From NCBI GenBank assembly GCA_000320545.1, contig ADNK01002570.1:5001-55451 (forward strand): a stretch of DNA of 50,451 bases, given 5' to 3'. The stretch is from Bigelowiella natans CCMP2755. Taxonomy: Eukaryota; Cercozoa; Chlorarachniophyceae. The position numbers and the translations under genes are program-made. Below the pieces are notes generated by a model. It worked only from the letters and a program-made list of their open reading frames with translations, was not told the origin of the DNA and made no database searches. Of this stretch, positions 26,801 through 35,307 are shown one piece after another. The first letter of the stretch is position 1. Every line of letters begins with the position of its first letter.

Positions 26801-28783
26801 AAGGAGAACTCTGTAGGCCTCAGCTTCGCTAAGGTGTGGGCCAAGGCTGGCCTTGATGCCCACTTCGATAACCTAATAAAGTTATGCAGCAACACCCTAT
26901 TGAATGCTAAGCTAGACACTACTAGACCAGCTACCCTATGGACAGACTGGTCTAAGCTAGGTATGGCTGCTGTACTTACCCAAGACCAGCAGATCATACG
27001 GGTGTGGGGCAGGGCCTGCACAGCAGCTGAGGCCAAGTACAGCCCTACAAAAGGAGAGTATAAAGCCATGACTGAGGCGCAGAGGAAACTAAGATACTAC
27101 CTGCTGTCGGTGCCCAGCTTCACCTTAATGACTGACCACAAGCCCCTCCTAGGCATCGACCGCAAGCTCGAAGCGCCTAACGATGAGTATGCAGCTATGA
27201 GGGCGGACACGGAAGAGTTTAGGGACAAGAGGACAGTGGTCTACGCACCAGGAGACAAGCAGCTTGCTGACTATTTCAGCAGGCTGTTCGAAAAGAAAGT
27301 CCCTACCCAGGTCACCCCTATGGTTAACGCGATTACCTTCGAGGACGGCGACTTCCTGCCTGAGCCAGAGGAGCTCCAGCACCTTCAAGAACACCTGGAT
27401 AAATACAAACACAAGCATGAGGTACTTAGTGATAGGATATATGTATACACTAATAATGTTAGGCGTACCTACGTGCCACGGCGGACCAGGGGAGCCCTTC
27501 TCTTTACCGCCCATGGACCTGCACACGTAGGAGAAAACCATATCACTGCTCTACTCTACCATTACTACTGGCCCTACAAGCTAAAAGAGATAAGGACATA
27601 CCTGCGTGGCTGCAGGTGCTCCAGCTTGAAGGCGGCAGGCGTCGCCACCAAGGAGTCCAGCAAGAGCCGTGCATCTAAGAAAATCAAAGCAAGGAACTTC
27701 TTAGATATCGTGCAAATTGATGTTTATAAGTACGATGGCTATCACTACCTTACCTTCGTTGATGTGGCCACTGGAAAGTGCTGGGTTAAAAAGATTATCA
27801 AGGTCAACGTTGCTAAGAAGAACAAAGGCTTATATAAGCAGAGGCTTACTAACTGCTACCGTACCTGGGAGTCTGAGCTCCAGGCTATCCCTGATGAAGT
27901 TAGCATAAACAAGATACCAAAGAAGTTACATGTGGATAATGAGACCTCTCTTCTACAGCTACCACACCCTAATATTGATGCCTCACCTGTATACTATGCC
28001 CAGTCCAACTCCAAGGTAGAGCGACTCCACCGCACCTTGGCCAACCTAAGCAGGATAAATAGCACCACACCAGACAAGATACAAGGGTTAGTAAACGACA
28101 CCTTCACGTCTGGGGGAGGTATCAAGGATAAGGAGAGGGAAGAAGGCGACGACAACGACGACGATACCGAGAGCGAAGACGAGAAGGTCCCGTACGATGG
28201 CCGAGTTCTAAAGGAAGGACAGTATGTTAGGGCCAAGGTAAATCTGAGATCGAGAAATAAACAAGACCCCTTCTGGGGTGGCGTTGCAAAGGTTACCGAG
28301 AGGAAGGGGAGGAAGCAGTACTACATCTATGATGGGAACAGGGTCACCTTGCGCCACATCAGTCACCTAAAGAATTATGATATCGGTGAGAAGCTCCTAG
28401 AGGATGTTAAAGTAAACCCTTCTGTGTGGGAGCGAGCAATGCCTTGTTTAGGACCCCGACCTAAGTTCGATGTGGAATATGGAAACAATAAGGTCAGGGT
28501 GAACGACGATTGGCGCATGAAGATTGTCTATCTAGGCTACCCTGGATTACGAAATATGGAGAGGGTAGCTATGAAAATAAAGGACGGAAAATATCAGCTA
28601 CTCTACCTAGCTGTTCCCGACTTACCCTTTGAGCACTGGTATAAGGTCCTGGGGGACCTTGATGCAGAGGGCTGGTATGGACACGAACCTAAGGACGAAG
28701 GTGAGTTCTGGGTAAGCGACAAAGGAGATAAGGTTAGAGAGGAATCTATTACCTGGTGGTTGGTGAAGTTCCGAAAGCGATGA
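23810..28783 (+). CDS. Gag-pol polyprotein of LTR retrotransposon
   Basis: A single 1657-residue frame starts 40 bases after the 5' LTR. Gag fills about residues 1-450 and has a CCHC knuckle at C370, C373, H379, C384, one residue longer than the usual CX2CX4HX4C. The aspartic protease motif LWDSGS has its Asp at residue 519. In the reverse transcriptase, motif A is SSLDKNESY and the active site is YVDDD at 889-893. RNase H has TDWSK and TDHKPL. The integrase has a degenerate zinc finger (HGPAHVGENH, then CRC instead of CX2C) and catalytic Asp in QIDVYKY, Asp in HVDNET and Glu in SKVERLH. The last two are only 27 residues apart, not about 35. The C-terminal 250 residues have no clear chromodomain. 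No stop codon or frameshift separates gag from pol, so protein ratios would have to be set after translation. Confidence 0.95.
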   Translation: MSQQLEEQQDFGSQAVQGHEQKQERKGDTDAKEGGGTPPQAPPGPAPGIKKADAAAEALENFYEADDEDVAAESKKVVMALRALRPRASNYAKLKVSIEYKYQTHDVWAAIMQDIMDYEADLPPEWAALFRNDGGLGASRGTTQSTVKQQQPVQRNTQFMSVKTAPVMITKYNGKRGEARRWWKNARSILCDFTPNPTENDKLKWLAIIKQAMDLYETGRTRIRQLEKIHTTVSGLRDVEAIMKAFVNEQDANSLPQAIRKYRAMMQHEREPVRDFATRFQDMIDELHDFNYNTGDDQARFEEFKLKIKESTYVTEKGYTTMEAAVQAISLREQEQDRKFTSPKVPGIGNINAIKPQRDWYKDREGNRRCGYCSRKGKHTAKDCRDRKEGRPRMTIRQLNEHYEKLKRKKGRGQGYNNSKWQGSNNGKNNKYKNKKQNSINAIQQQINGILDHLKQAPTKTAVPATQDQDKPMTLDDIKNLGVCNINDEDANRTIKVAMTKVKVKDSYGDYKKLPALWDSGSMPKSFISLSTVRRLGLLDQVTKKERKYAQADGSSSMKTVGELMLKLQIPGSDAETQIKTRVAMTLSMELLLGQDALEKLGGIISFYNHKIYFAKLPKKSGRTISQNMIRLDEWTSESSVNALEFMDLADNKLPTPTELRKKNPGKTIRQITELLDKTPPADDWDIDKGKKYINKILNEKYSDITKPTTKPSSKLTPVKIELKKGYEECIINDPEHRRPEADWEKIEWQINEWAKEGKIEPSNSPWNVRHVLAKKPTYPFFRLAHNFIRHNRVIKRIQTPTPRIDDVIEHVIGYKYYSSLDKNESYMQTPIHKTSRPITAFSSRHRKWHFVVFPYGLSISGDAFSSQNYRAYTHDGMASVLWVFVFVYVDDDIICTNTVVAQIFLLENIFIRFAHFGFTIRLQKCTFLATRIKWCGYYLEQGRITPNPEKVAALQQAPKPKNAKELKSFLQTAAWILRRFSPTYARTAAAFTTAYRKENSVGLSFAKVWAKAGLDAHFDNLIKLCSNTLLNAKLDTTRPATLWTDWSKLGMAAVLTQDQQIIRVWGRACTAAEAKYSPTKGEYKAMTEAQRKLRYYLLSVPSFTLMTDHKPLLGIDRKLEAPNDEYAAMRADTEEFRDKRTVVYAPGDKQLADYFSRLFEKKVPTQVTPMVNAITFEDGDFLPEPEELQHLQEHLDKYKHKHEVLSDRIYVYTNNVRRTYVPRRTRGALLFTAHGPAHVGENHITALLYHYYWPYKLKEIRTYLRGCRCSSLKAAGVATKESSKSRASKKIKARNFLDIVQIDVYKYDGYHYLTFVDVATGKCWVKKIIKVNVAKKNKGLYKQRLTNCYRTWESELQAIPDEVSINKIPKKLHVDNETSLLQLPHPNIDASPVYYAQSNSKVERLHRTLANLSRINSTTPDKIQGLVNDTFTSGGGIKDKEREEGDDNDDDTESEDEKVPYDGRVLKEGQYVRAKVNLRSRNKQDPFWGGVAKVTERKGRKQYYIYDGNRVTLRHISHLKNYDIGEKLLEDVKVNPSVWERAMPCLGPRPKFDVEYGNNKVRVNDDWRMKIVYLGYPGLRNMERVAMKIKDGKYQLLYLAVPDLPFEHWYKVLGDLDAEGWYGHEPKDEGEFWVSDKGDKVREESITWWLVKFRKR

Positions 28784-28826
28784 AGGTCTAAGGGAATAAG
28801 GAAGGAAGGAAGGAGCAACGTGACTT

Positions 28827-28834
28827 GGGGGAGG
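28827..28834 (+). other. Polypurine tract
   Basis: GGGGGAGG lies directly before the 3' LTR, the position of the plus-strand primer in reverse transcription. A longer purine-rich stretch (28785-28818) lies just upstream. Confidence 0.75.
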
Positions 28835-29160
28835 TGTAGCGCGTACCACTACGCGGGCACAAGTCACGTGCGACAACAAAGGGGTTGTCGCGGATATAGA
28901 ATATAGATAACGTAGATATTAATACAGCATAGGCACGTGGGTTCCGGCGGGACTCATGGCAGCACACCGGAAGTGTGCTGCCCCACGTGCGGCGGCATTC
29001 GCGAAAGCTTCGCGAATGATTACGCAGTGCACGATTTAATAAAAATATAATCTTTAATAAAAATAAACACAACTCTTCAAAAGGAAGCAAACGTGCCTTT
29101 CCCCCCCCCTGCCTACTTGTGCACGTAGCGCCTCGGCCTGTGAACACCTTACGCGCAACA
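28835..29160 (+). repeat. 3' LTR (326 bp)
   Basis: Identical by eye to the 5' LTR and followed by TGTG, the right copy of the target duplication (29161-29164). Confidence 0.95.
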
Positions 29161-29808
29161 TGTGTCGGAAAATTGGAAGCATCAGCGGCACGCGATGTCA
29201 AAGAGAAAGATCGGCAGGGCAGGTGATGAACTCCTCAGTCTGGATGCTTTTGGGGAAATCTCCTTCGAAAAAATGACTTTCCAGAGTGCATCATCCGCCA
29301 CCATCCAACCAGCCGAAGAGCTCGGAAAAGCGAAGCAAAACCACTCCTCACTCCCTTGCGAATGCCAACTGCGACAAAGAAAGTCTGCCAAGCATTCTGA
29401 TGATGCGGTAGTGAACAGCAGAACTAAGTTCGTGTGCACTACGCTGTCTGGGCGGAAAAGAAGCAGATTCTTTTTTTGAGCATGTTGTCGTAAGGCAAAA
29501 ATGTCATGCAATTGTCTCCGTTCGAAATGAGATTTCGCTCTCAGACTTGAGGCATGGTTCTCCCCACACGCCCCAGCATTCCAACACAAATTTTAGCGAA
29601 GTCGAGATGATTTTGTGTGGGTGATTCGCAAGCCTCTTCATTTAATTGTCACCTCTCTACCACTAACACCTTCGTGTGACATGTGATTGGATGACCACAC
29701 GTGTTAAATAGTGTATTTAAATGTACAAATCATTTCCAAACATTGACTTGCAACCTAATGTTGATTCTATTGGTGGATTCGCAGTCATCATTTCTACAGA
29801 GAAGTAGA
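29161..29808. other. Intergenic right of the retrotransposon
   Basis: It begins with the right TGTG target duplication, then continues the pre-insertion DNA. It should contain the promoter and 5' UTR of the PH-kinase-PTEN gene. A TTCTACAG acceptor at 29798 lies just before the presumed start codon, so a 5' UTR intron is possible. No coding exon is supported. Confidence 0.45.
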
Positions 29809-32800
29809 ATGTCCCTCCGAAGAATGACATCGTCGCACCACATGAGCCACGACTCAGTTTATGTTGGTGGGACTCTCATTGAAACGAAGGAGGTTTGATT
29901 TATTTACGTTGAAGATCTGCTCTCTTAACGTACACATTCAATAGCCCACAGGCGAACAAGTAAAGAGCGGGTGGATGAAAAAAAAAAGTCCAAACACATT
30001 GATAAGAGTCAAACTCTGGCAAAGAGTAATAAAGTTAAGGACAAACTTATTACGTGCCGAAATATGAAGATACATGTTTGTCGCAGAGATATCTCGTGCT
30101 TTACAATAATCAACTTCTGTATTTCAAAGAACAAAACGATATCACCCCTGCAGGTAGTGCTAGACTTTTGTTAGTACTTTTTCAGTAGTAGTAGTAGTAG
30201 TAGTAGTAGTTGTTGTGTGATTTCGTGTTGGAAGAATCGATGAATGATGATGATATTGGTGATGGTGATGATAGTGATGAATGACGAGGGGTAGGTTGCG
30301 AGCAGAAGCAATATGCGTATAGACGTTGCTTTGAATAATTGCCAAAGGCCGAATTTATTTCTCAACCGTTGATGAGATCACCCATAAGAGTAGCTTCGAG
30401 AGGATCGACATTAAAACTACTGGTATGTTAGACTATAATTTCGGAGGCGAAAAATGACACACCTGAATCATGATGAAAATTAAATGGAAATTTAGTTCAA
30501 CAGCATCGTAAGGGGCAGACTACAAATCGAATCTATTCATTCAAGCCATTAAATAAGGAGGATGGGAGGCGATGGTACAAGGTATGTAGAGATTTGTATG
30601 TTGAGGCTACTTCAAAATCTGAGCAACTTATAATGTCAGGCCCTTATCGAGGTGCATGCACCTGAGACACAATCTAAGTACGTCCCAAAAGCTCAAGACA
30701 TTCTGGGCCAGCCTTCTTCACCTAAAGTGGACGCTCCAAGCAGAGTTAAAAAATCTACCGAGGTTGCTAATCATTGATGTCATGGGCCGTGGATACGAAC
30801 TGATACAAGCTGACACGTATTATAGTTCGTCAAGGACTCGAAGTTACTCGGAACAATTTCAATTTATGAGGATTTAGTGAAGGACCATCCCAGACTGGGA
30901 AATGTAACGAAACTGTCCTCCAAATTCTAATTTATTTTGAGGAATGAAGCATATATTAACCGTGCTGTAGATTTATCGTGCTCGGGCAGCATCTACAGTG
31001 TATACAAGTTTCCTGTTGCAAATCGTGCCGAAATCAAACACATCGCTTACAGAACTGGTTTGTTGCTTCCCAAAATGTGTGTCCGCTTCTAAATCTCAAC
31101 AATCTATTAGTACCTGCCAATTTTCAAGAAGATGCAATCTTTGCAATCTCGGTATATCATGAGAATTTCTGGTATTGGAGAAACTCATGATGCAAATTGG
31201 GCGGTAAAATGTTCAGAAGATAGTTGTGTTACGAGTTCTAACCAATAATCCCTTGAATACTAAGATATATGATTACGGGGGCAACCCTACGCTATTTCGA
31301 CATATTCGGAGGGTCGGAGCATTTCCTGAAAGAATTACAAGTATATATCGAAAGGAGTTCCAGAATTTTCAAAAATGAATTCGCTGACACCAATTTTGGT
31401 TACTTACTTCAGGGAATATTATTGCCCAAACGTTGTTAGCACTGAAGGAAATCCATAAAAAGGGATTCTTGAGTTGGAATCTAAGTCCTGAATGTATTTT
31501 TCTCGATGGAGATGGTAACAAAGAGTTTGCGGGTAATGAAAATGGATTTAAAAATCATCTGTGCAGGCAATGTATTGATTGGGGATCTACAGCTCGGACT
31601 AGCTATTGAGCATAGACGTAAACACTTATGGGAAATTAGAAGTAGAATGTGTGGTTCACTGGATTTTACCTATTTTACCTAACACAGGAGACATCCCTCT
31701 AAATGAGTACACCTCACCAGAGGATGTTAAGGGAGAGACATATACCACAGCGAGCGACTTTTGGAAGGTCCAATTTATTTTACTAAGTTTCATCTTTCCA
31801 ATCCATCCGTCTTTCTTCCACCTGTCCATTCTTCTTCACGAGTGAGGAGCAGAATGTTGAACATTTTGATTTTCCCCCTCAGCTCGGAATCTTGGCTTTT
31901 GAACTTCTTTTGGGTGTGCCCCCGACATGGACTCCGTCGCATGGCCCTCAAGATATCGAAAGTAAGATCAAAGGTATTGAGCAGGACGGCCTTAAGGATT
32001 TTCCTTCAAATATCCTCAGCGATTCAGCAAAGGTCAATAACCAATAACTAGTAGTAACTATGAAATTGCAGAAGATGAGTCCGCAATGCTGTAAGCAAAA
32101 TCAGGAGTCTCTTGATCATTTTAGGAACTAATTGGAGTACTTCTGGGTTCATCGGAGAAGCGCAAAGAGCTGAACTACAACAATATTTCAAAACTACCCT
32201 TCTTTAAGGTTTATTTTGCCGTAAAAATGAGAAGGAAAGTATGTAACCTACGCATTTAATTTAGAACGTGGATTTCAAAACAATGCAAATTCGAGGTCAT
32301 CAGTCGCCCAATGACGAATGGTGGGAGCATAATATTTGCTCTTTTTGTCCATGTAAGCTATGCCCAAGGCCTTTCGTTGCAACCGACGCACAGAGTAAAT
32401 AATTTTGTGTTTACATGCAGCACTGTACGAGGTGTATCCGGATGATCAAGACGTTGACTGTGTGGAAATCATACCTGATGGTAAAATCACATTGAAACAT
32501 TGTGAAACGCGCACCTATATGATTATAATGATATAAAACAGTCAATCAAAAGTCGAGCATAGAGTTCTTCGTGGGCTTGCCGCATAGTGGTAATTTCCCT
32601 CCCTCAATCTATTGACACACGATCTGAATTCCATGCAATTTAATCATGTTGAACTAGATGATGAAGAGAACGACAACTCCCCTTCGGTAGCCACGTATTC
32701 TAGTATTTTACATGCTTAACTTACAGAATTTCTAAATAACTTCACACGATACACGACTGATGGAAAATTACCCGAACAAAATCGCCAAGAACAAACCAAA

Positions 32801-33923
32801 CGTGCGAAAGTAAGAGCCAGAAATATAATTTTGAGTTTATTTCTCACTTTTGCTCGTTACCAGTAGCGGGTGGGATCCTCGGGAGAGAAAATTCAGATCC
32901 TTGAAACGATTTGTCCGGTATGATTCAGAGCCCATGTATCATTAATTTTCTCATTCATTGTTCCCTTTCAGCGAGCACATTGTCAACAGATACAAAGAAG
33001 ACGGATTTGATTTGGATTTATCCTGTAATAGAGATTCATATTTAGTGATGTTTCCGTACCGATATACATGAATACTATGGTAAGATATCACACCAGAAAT
33101 AATCGCAATGTCATATCCGACGTCACTGGATGAGGATAGAGATCGTAATAAGATCAAGGATATTCAACGGTAAATGAAAAGTATTTATTATGTTCAGCAA
33201 ATACAGAGTTCAGGATCTTTAGGTTGTTCAACATGAAGCACAAGAATGCAGTGAAAGTGTACAATCTGTCCACGAAAGAAGAATTTGATTCTAAAGCTAT
33301 CAAAGTCTACGAACCGCAGGTTTGAATTTTGTCATTCTCATACCAAATTTGGCTAACAATATATTGTTTCATAGAGCACCTACGCCATTGAGATTGGGAG
33401 CCCATGCTGTTTTCAAACTTTGATTGAGTTCTGTGAGGTAGCACTTATCCTGTAAACTACGATGAATATATGGTTTATGAGTATATTACAAAATCAACCT
33501 ATTAGGATGTACAATCTTGGATGAGAAAACCTGGAAATATAATTGCAGTTCAATGTAGCACAGGGAAGGTATATCAATGTGTACAAATGCTGATTCTCTG
33601 AATTTCCTGATATCATCTCATCTATTTCTAATAGGGCCGCACCGGTATGCTCATATCGGCATATTTAACCTTTGCCAAAGTTTGTGCAACAGCCGACGAA
33701 TCCCTCAAATTATACGCGGAAATGCGAACAAAAGATAAAAAAGCTGTATGGAAGTTTCATATAATCACTAAAAGTCGACTAATTAGTAATTATATCCATA
33801 TATTTTGTTAGGTTACGATTCCCTCACAACGACGGTATGTCCATCACTTTGGACAATTCCTTCAAAATTACTATTGGCCTAGTCCACGCGCTCCTATGTT
33901 CCAATGGTACAGAGAGGATGTTT

Positions 33924-33963
<40 letters not shown>

Positions 33964-34781
33964 TATAGACTTTTTTTACATATGCTATTCATATCTTGTA
34001 GGCGAAGACCGATGACAATTCAGCACATTAGACTCAGTCCTGTGCCTAGCTTTGGAATCACTGGAGATTGTGACCCTCATTTTCTTGTCAGTAGGACTGA
34101 AAGACTACGCGAACTTTGATTGAAATTTTAATATCTTGTAAAGGTTTATCGTGATGGAGAAGAAGACGAATTGCTATATGACTCGTCTACTGCTGAAAGT
34201 GAAAGGTTCGGAGATAATTCACATCAAGATTCGGATACTTATAACTAAAAGCTAATATGACTTTAATTTCAGAAAACGGTATAGTAAAAAGGCTGATGCA
34301 ACCGTGGAACTACTATGCAATATCAAGCTCGAGGGAGACACTAAGGTGCTTCTAATGTTTTCTTAGAAAAAAACGATTAAAAGAATGCGTTTTCTATATA
34401 TTATTTTATGCACTTTTATTAATTTTGTACTTGTTATAAATTAGTTCGTCTTCTACCATCGGAATCTACCGAAGGATACCGACCATTCTCTCAATTCCTC
34501 TCCAGACTCTATTCGCGTATTCTCCTTTTGGATACACGCAAGTTTCATCGAAGTCATTCTAATACTCATGCATGTGCCAAATAGTTTATTAATTGCGTTA
34601 AATATCGTTTTTGAAACAGAATGATTATTTGACGCTGGGTAGAGAAGATCTAGACAATGCGCGGAACGTGAGCAGTCCACCTCAATTCAAAAGGAAATTC
34701 GATGACGAATTCAAATGCGAGTTGTTTTTTTTTCCTGATAATTCTGACATCCGTTCGATTGTGAAGCAGCAGCAACAATAA
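29809..34781 (+). CDS. PH / Akt-like pseudokinase / PTEN fusion protein
   Basis: About 25-30 exons link mostly in phase from ATG 29809 to TAA 34781. PH domain, 29966-30581: SGWMKKKSPN, KLWQRRYLVLY, ERIDIKTTG and a final GRRWYK, with the basic residues typical of phosphoinositide-binding PH domains. Kinase-like domain, about 30970-32215: AGC-type C-lobe with EIHKKGFLSWNLSPE, EYTSPED, ASDFWKLGILAFELLLG and KLPFFKNVDF. HRD is replaced by SWN and DFG is not recognisable, so it should be inactive. An acidic linker runs to about 32970. PTEN phosphatase: RYKEDGFDLDLS, EIIAMSYP, KHKNAVKVYNLS, P-loop QCSTGKGRTG and IPSQRRYVHHF. C2 domain: GDCDPHF, FVFYHRNLP and DYLTLGREDLDNA. P-loop Cys and Arg are kept, but the general-acid Asp loop is not. 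The kinase N-lobe exons and the junction near 33020 are unresolved. Probably acts at membranes in phosphoinositide signalling. The alternative, adjacent genes, is unlikely given the phases. Confidence 0.75.
30183..30285. repeat. TAG and GAT microsatellites in PH-domain intron
   Basis: TAG units at 30186-30210 and GAT-type units at 30243-30280 fall between two PH-domain exons (ending 30153 and starting 30348). Confidence 0.85.
33925..33962. repeat. (AT)n microsatellite in PTEN-domain intron
   Basis: Alternating AT run between the exon ending in ATGTTCCAATG and the first C2 exon starting near 34002. Confidence 0.9.
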
Positions 34782-35307
34782 ATTGCATGTTCATTCAAAG
34801 TAGAGTCATGTTTTTAGTTTTCAGTTAATCAAATTTATTACTTCATTGTTAAATTGTGAATTTCAGCATTCAACAAACGGTAGTACATTGCGCTTTTCTA
34901 GGTGCAATCTCGCACCACGGATTTACAGCATGCGGCAGATTACAAGCAAATGATTTTCTATTTACGTGCTGGCCGTTTATGCATGAAGGGCTGTGCGCTG
35001 TGCGAGAATTTTGTGCCAAAATAGAATCGATGATGTGCACAATGCATGACACGCACAATTGACGTGATGCAACACGCCATGCATCTACTAGATCTGGCTT
35101 CGTGTGTCGATTTCATCGATGTGAGACTCTAGCGGACTCACAAAGTTCTAGATTTATGATTGAATATGACTTCGCAACACGAACAATTCCATCATGCATG
35201 ATCATCATGAATTTATTCGGCTTGTCGTATGCTATGCTAGTATGTGTCATCTAGTTCATGTTTCGCCACCGGAATAATTGTTGCCTTTTTTAAGAGGATG
35301 CTCTTGT
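34782..35307. other. Intergenic between convergent genes
   Basis: Both neighbouring genes end here. The stop of the PTEN fusion overlaps CAATAAAT, which contains a polyadenylation-like AATAAA. The rest (about 34900-35270) has the CATG/TGCA/CTAG-rich vocabulary of the other islands. No gene is supported. Confidence 0.5.

Larger units (their letters stand above)
23445..29160 (+). mobile_element. Complete Ty3/gypsy-type LTR retrotransposon
   Basis: A 5716-bp element with 326-bp terminal repeats that look identical base for base, TG...CA ends, a 4-bp TGTG target duplication, a purine tract before the 3' LTR and one intact gag-pol frame. Order of domains is gag, protease, reverse transcriptase, RNase H, integrase, which is the Ty3/gypsy order. 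There is no envelope-like frame and no stop in the coding region, so the copy may be active or very young. A tRNA-type primer-binding site is not clear: the first TGG lies six bases inside the 5' LTR end (23776), without an obvious match to a known tRNA 3' end. The element ends about 650 bp upstream of the PH-kinase-PTEN gene and points the same way. Confidence 0.95.
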
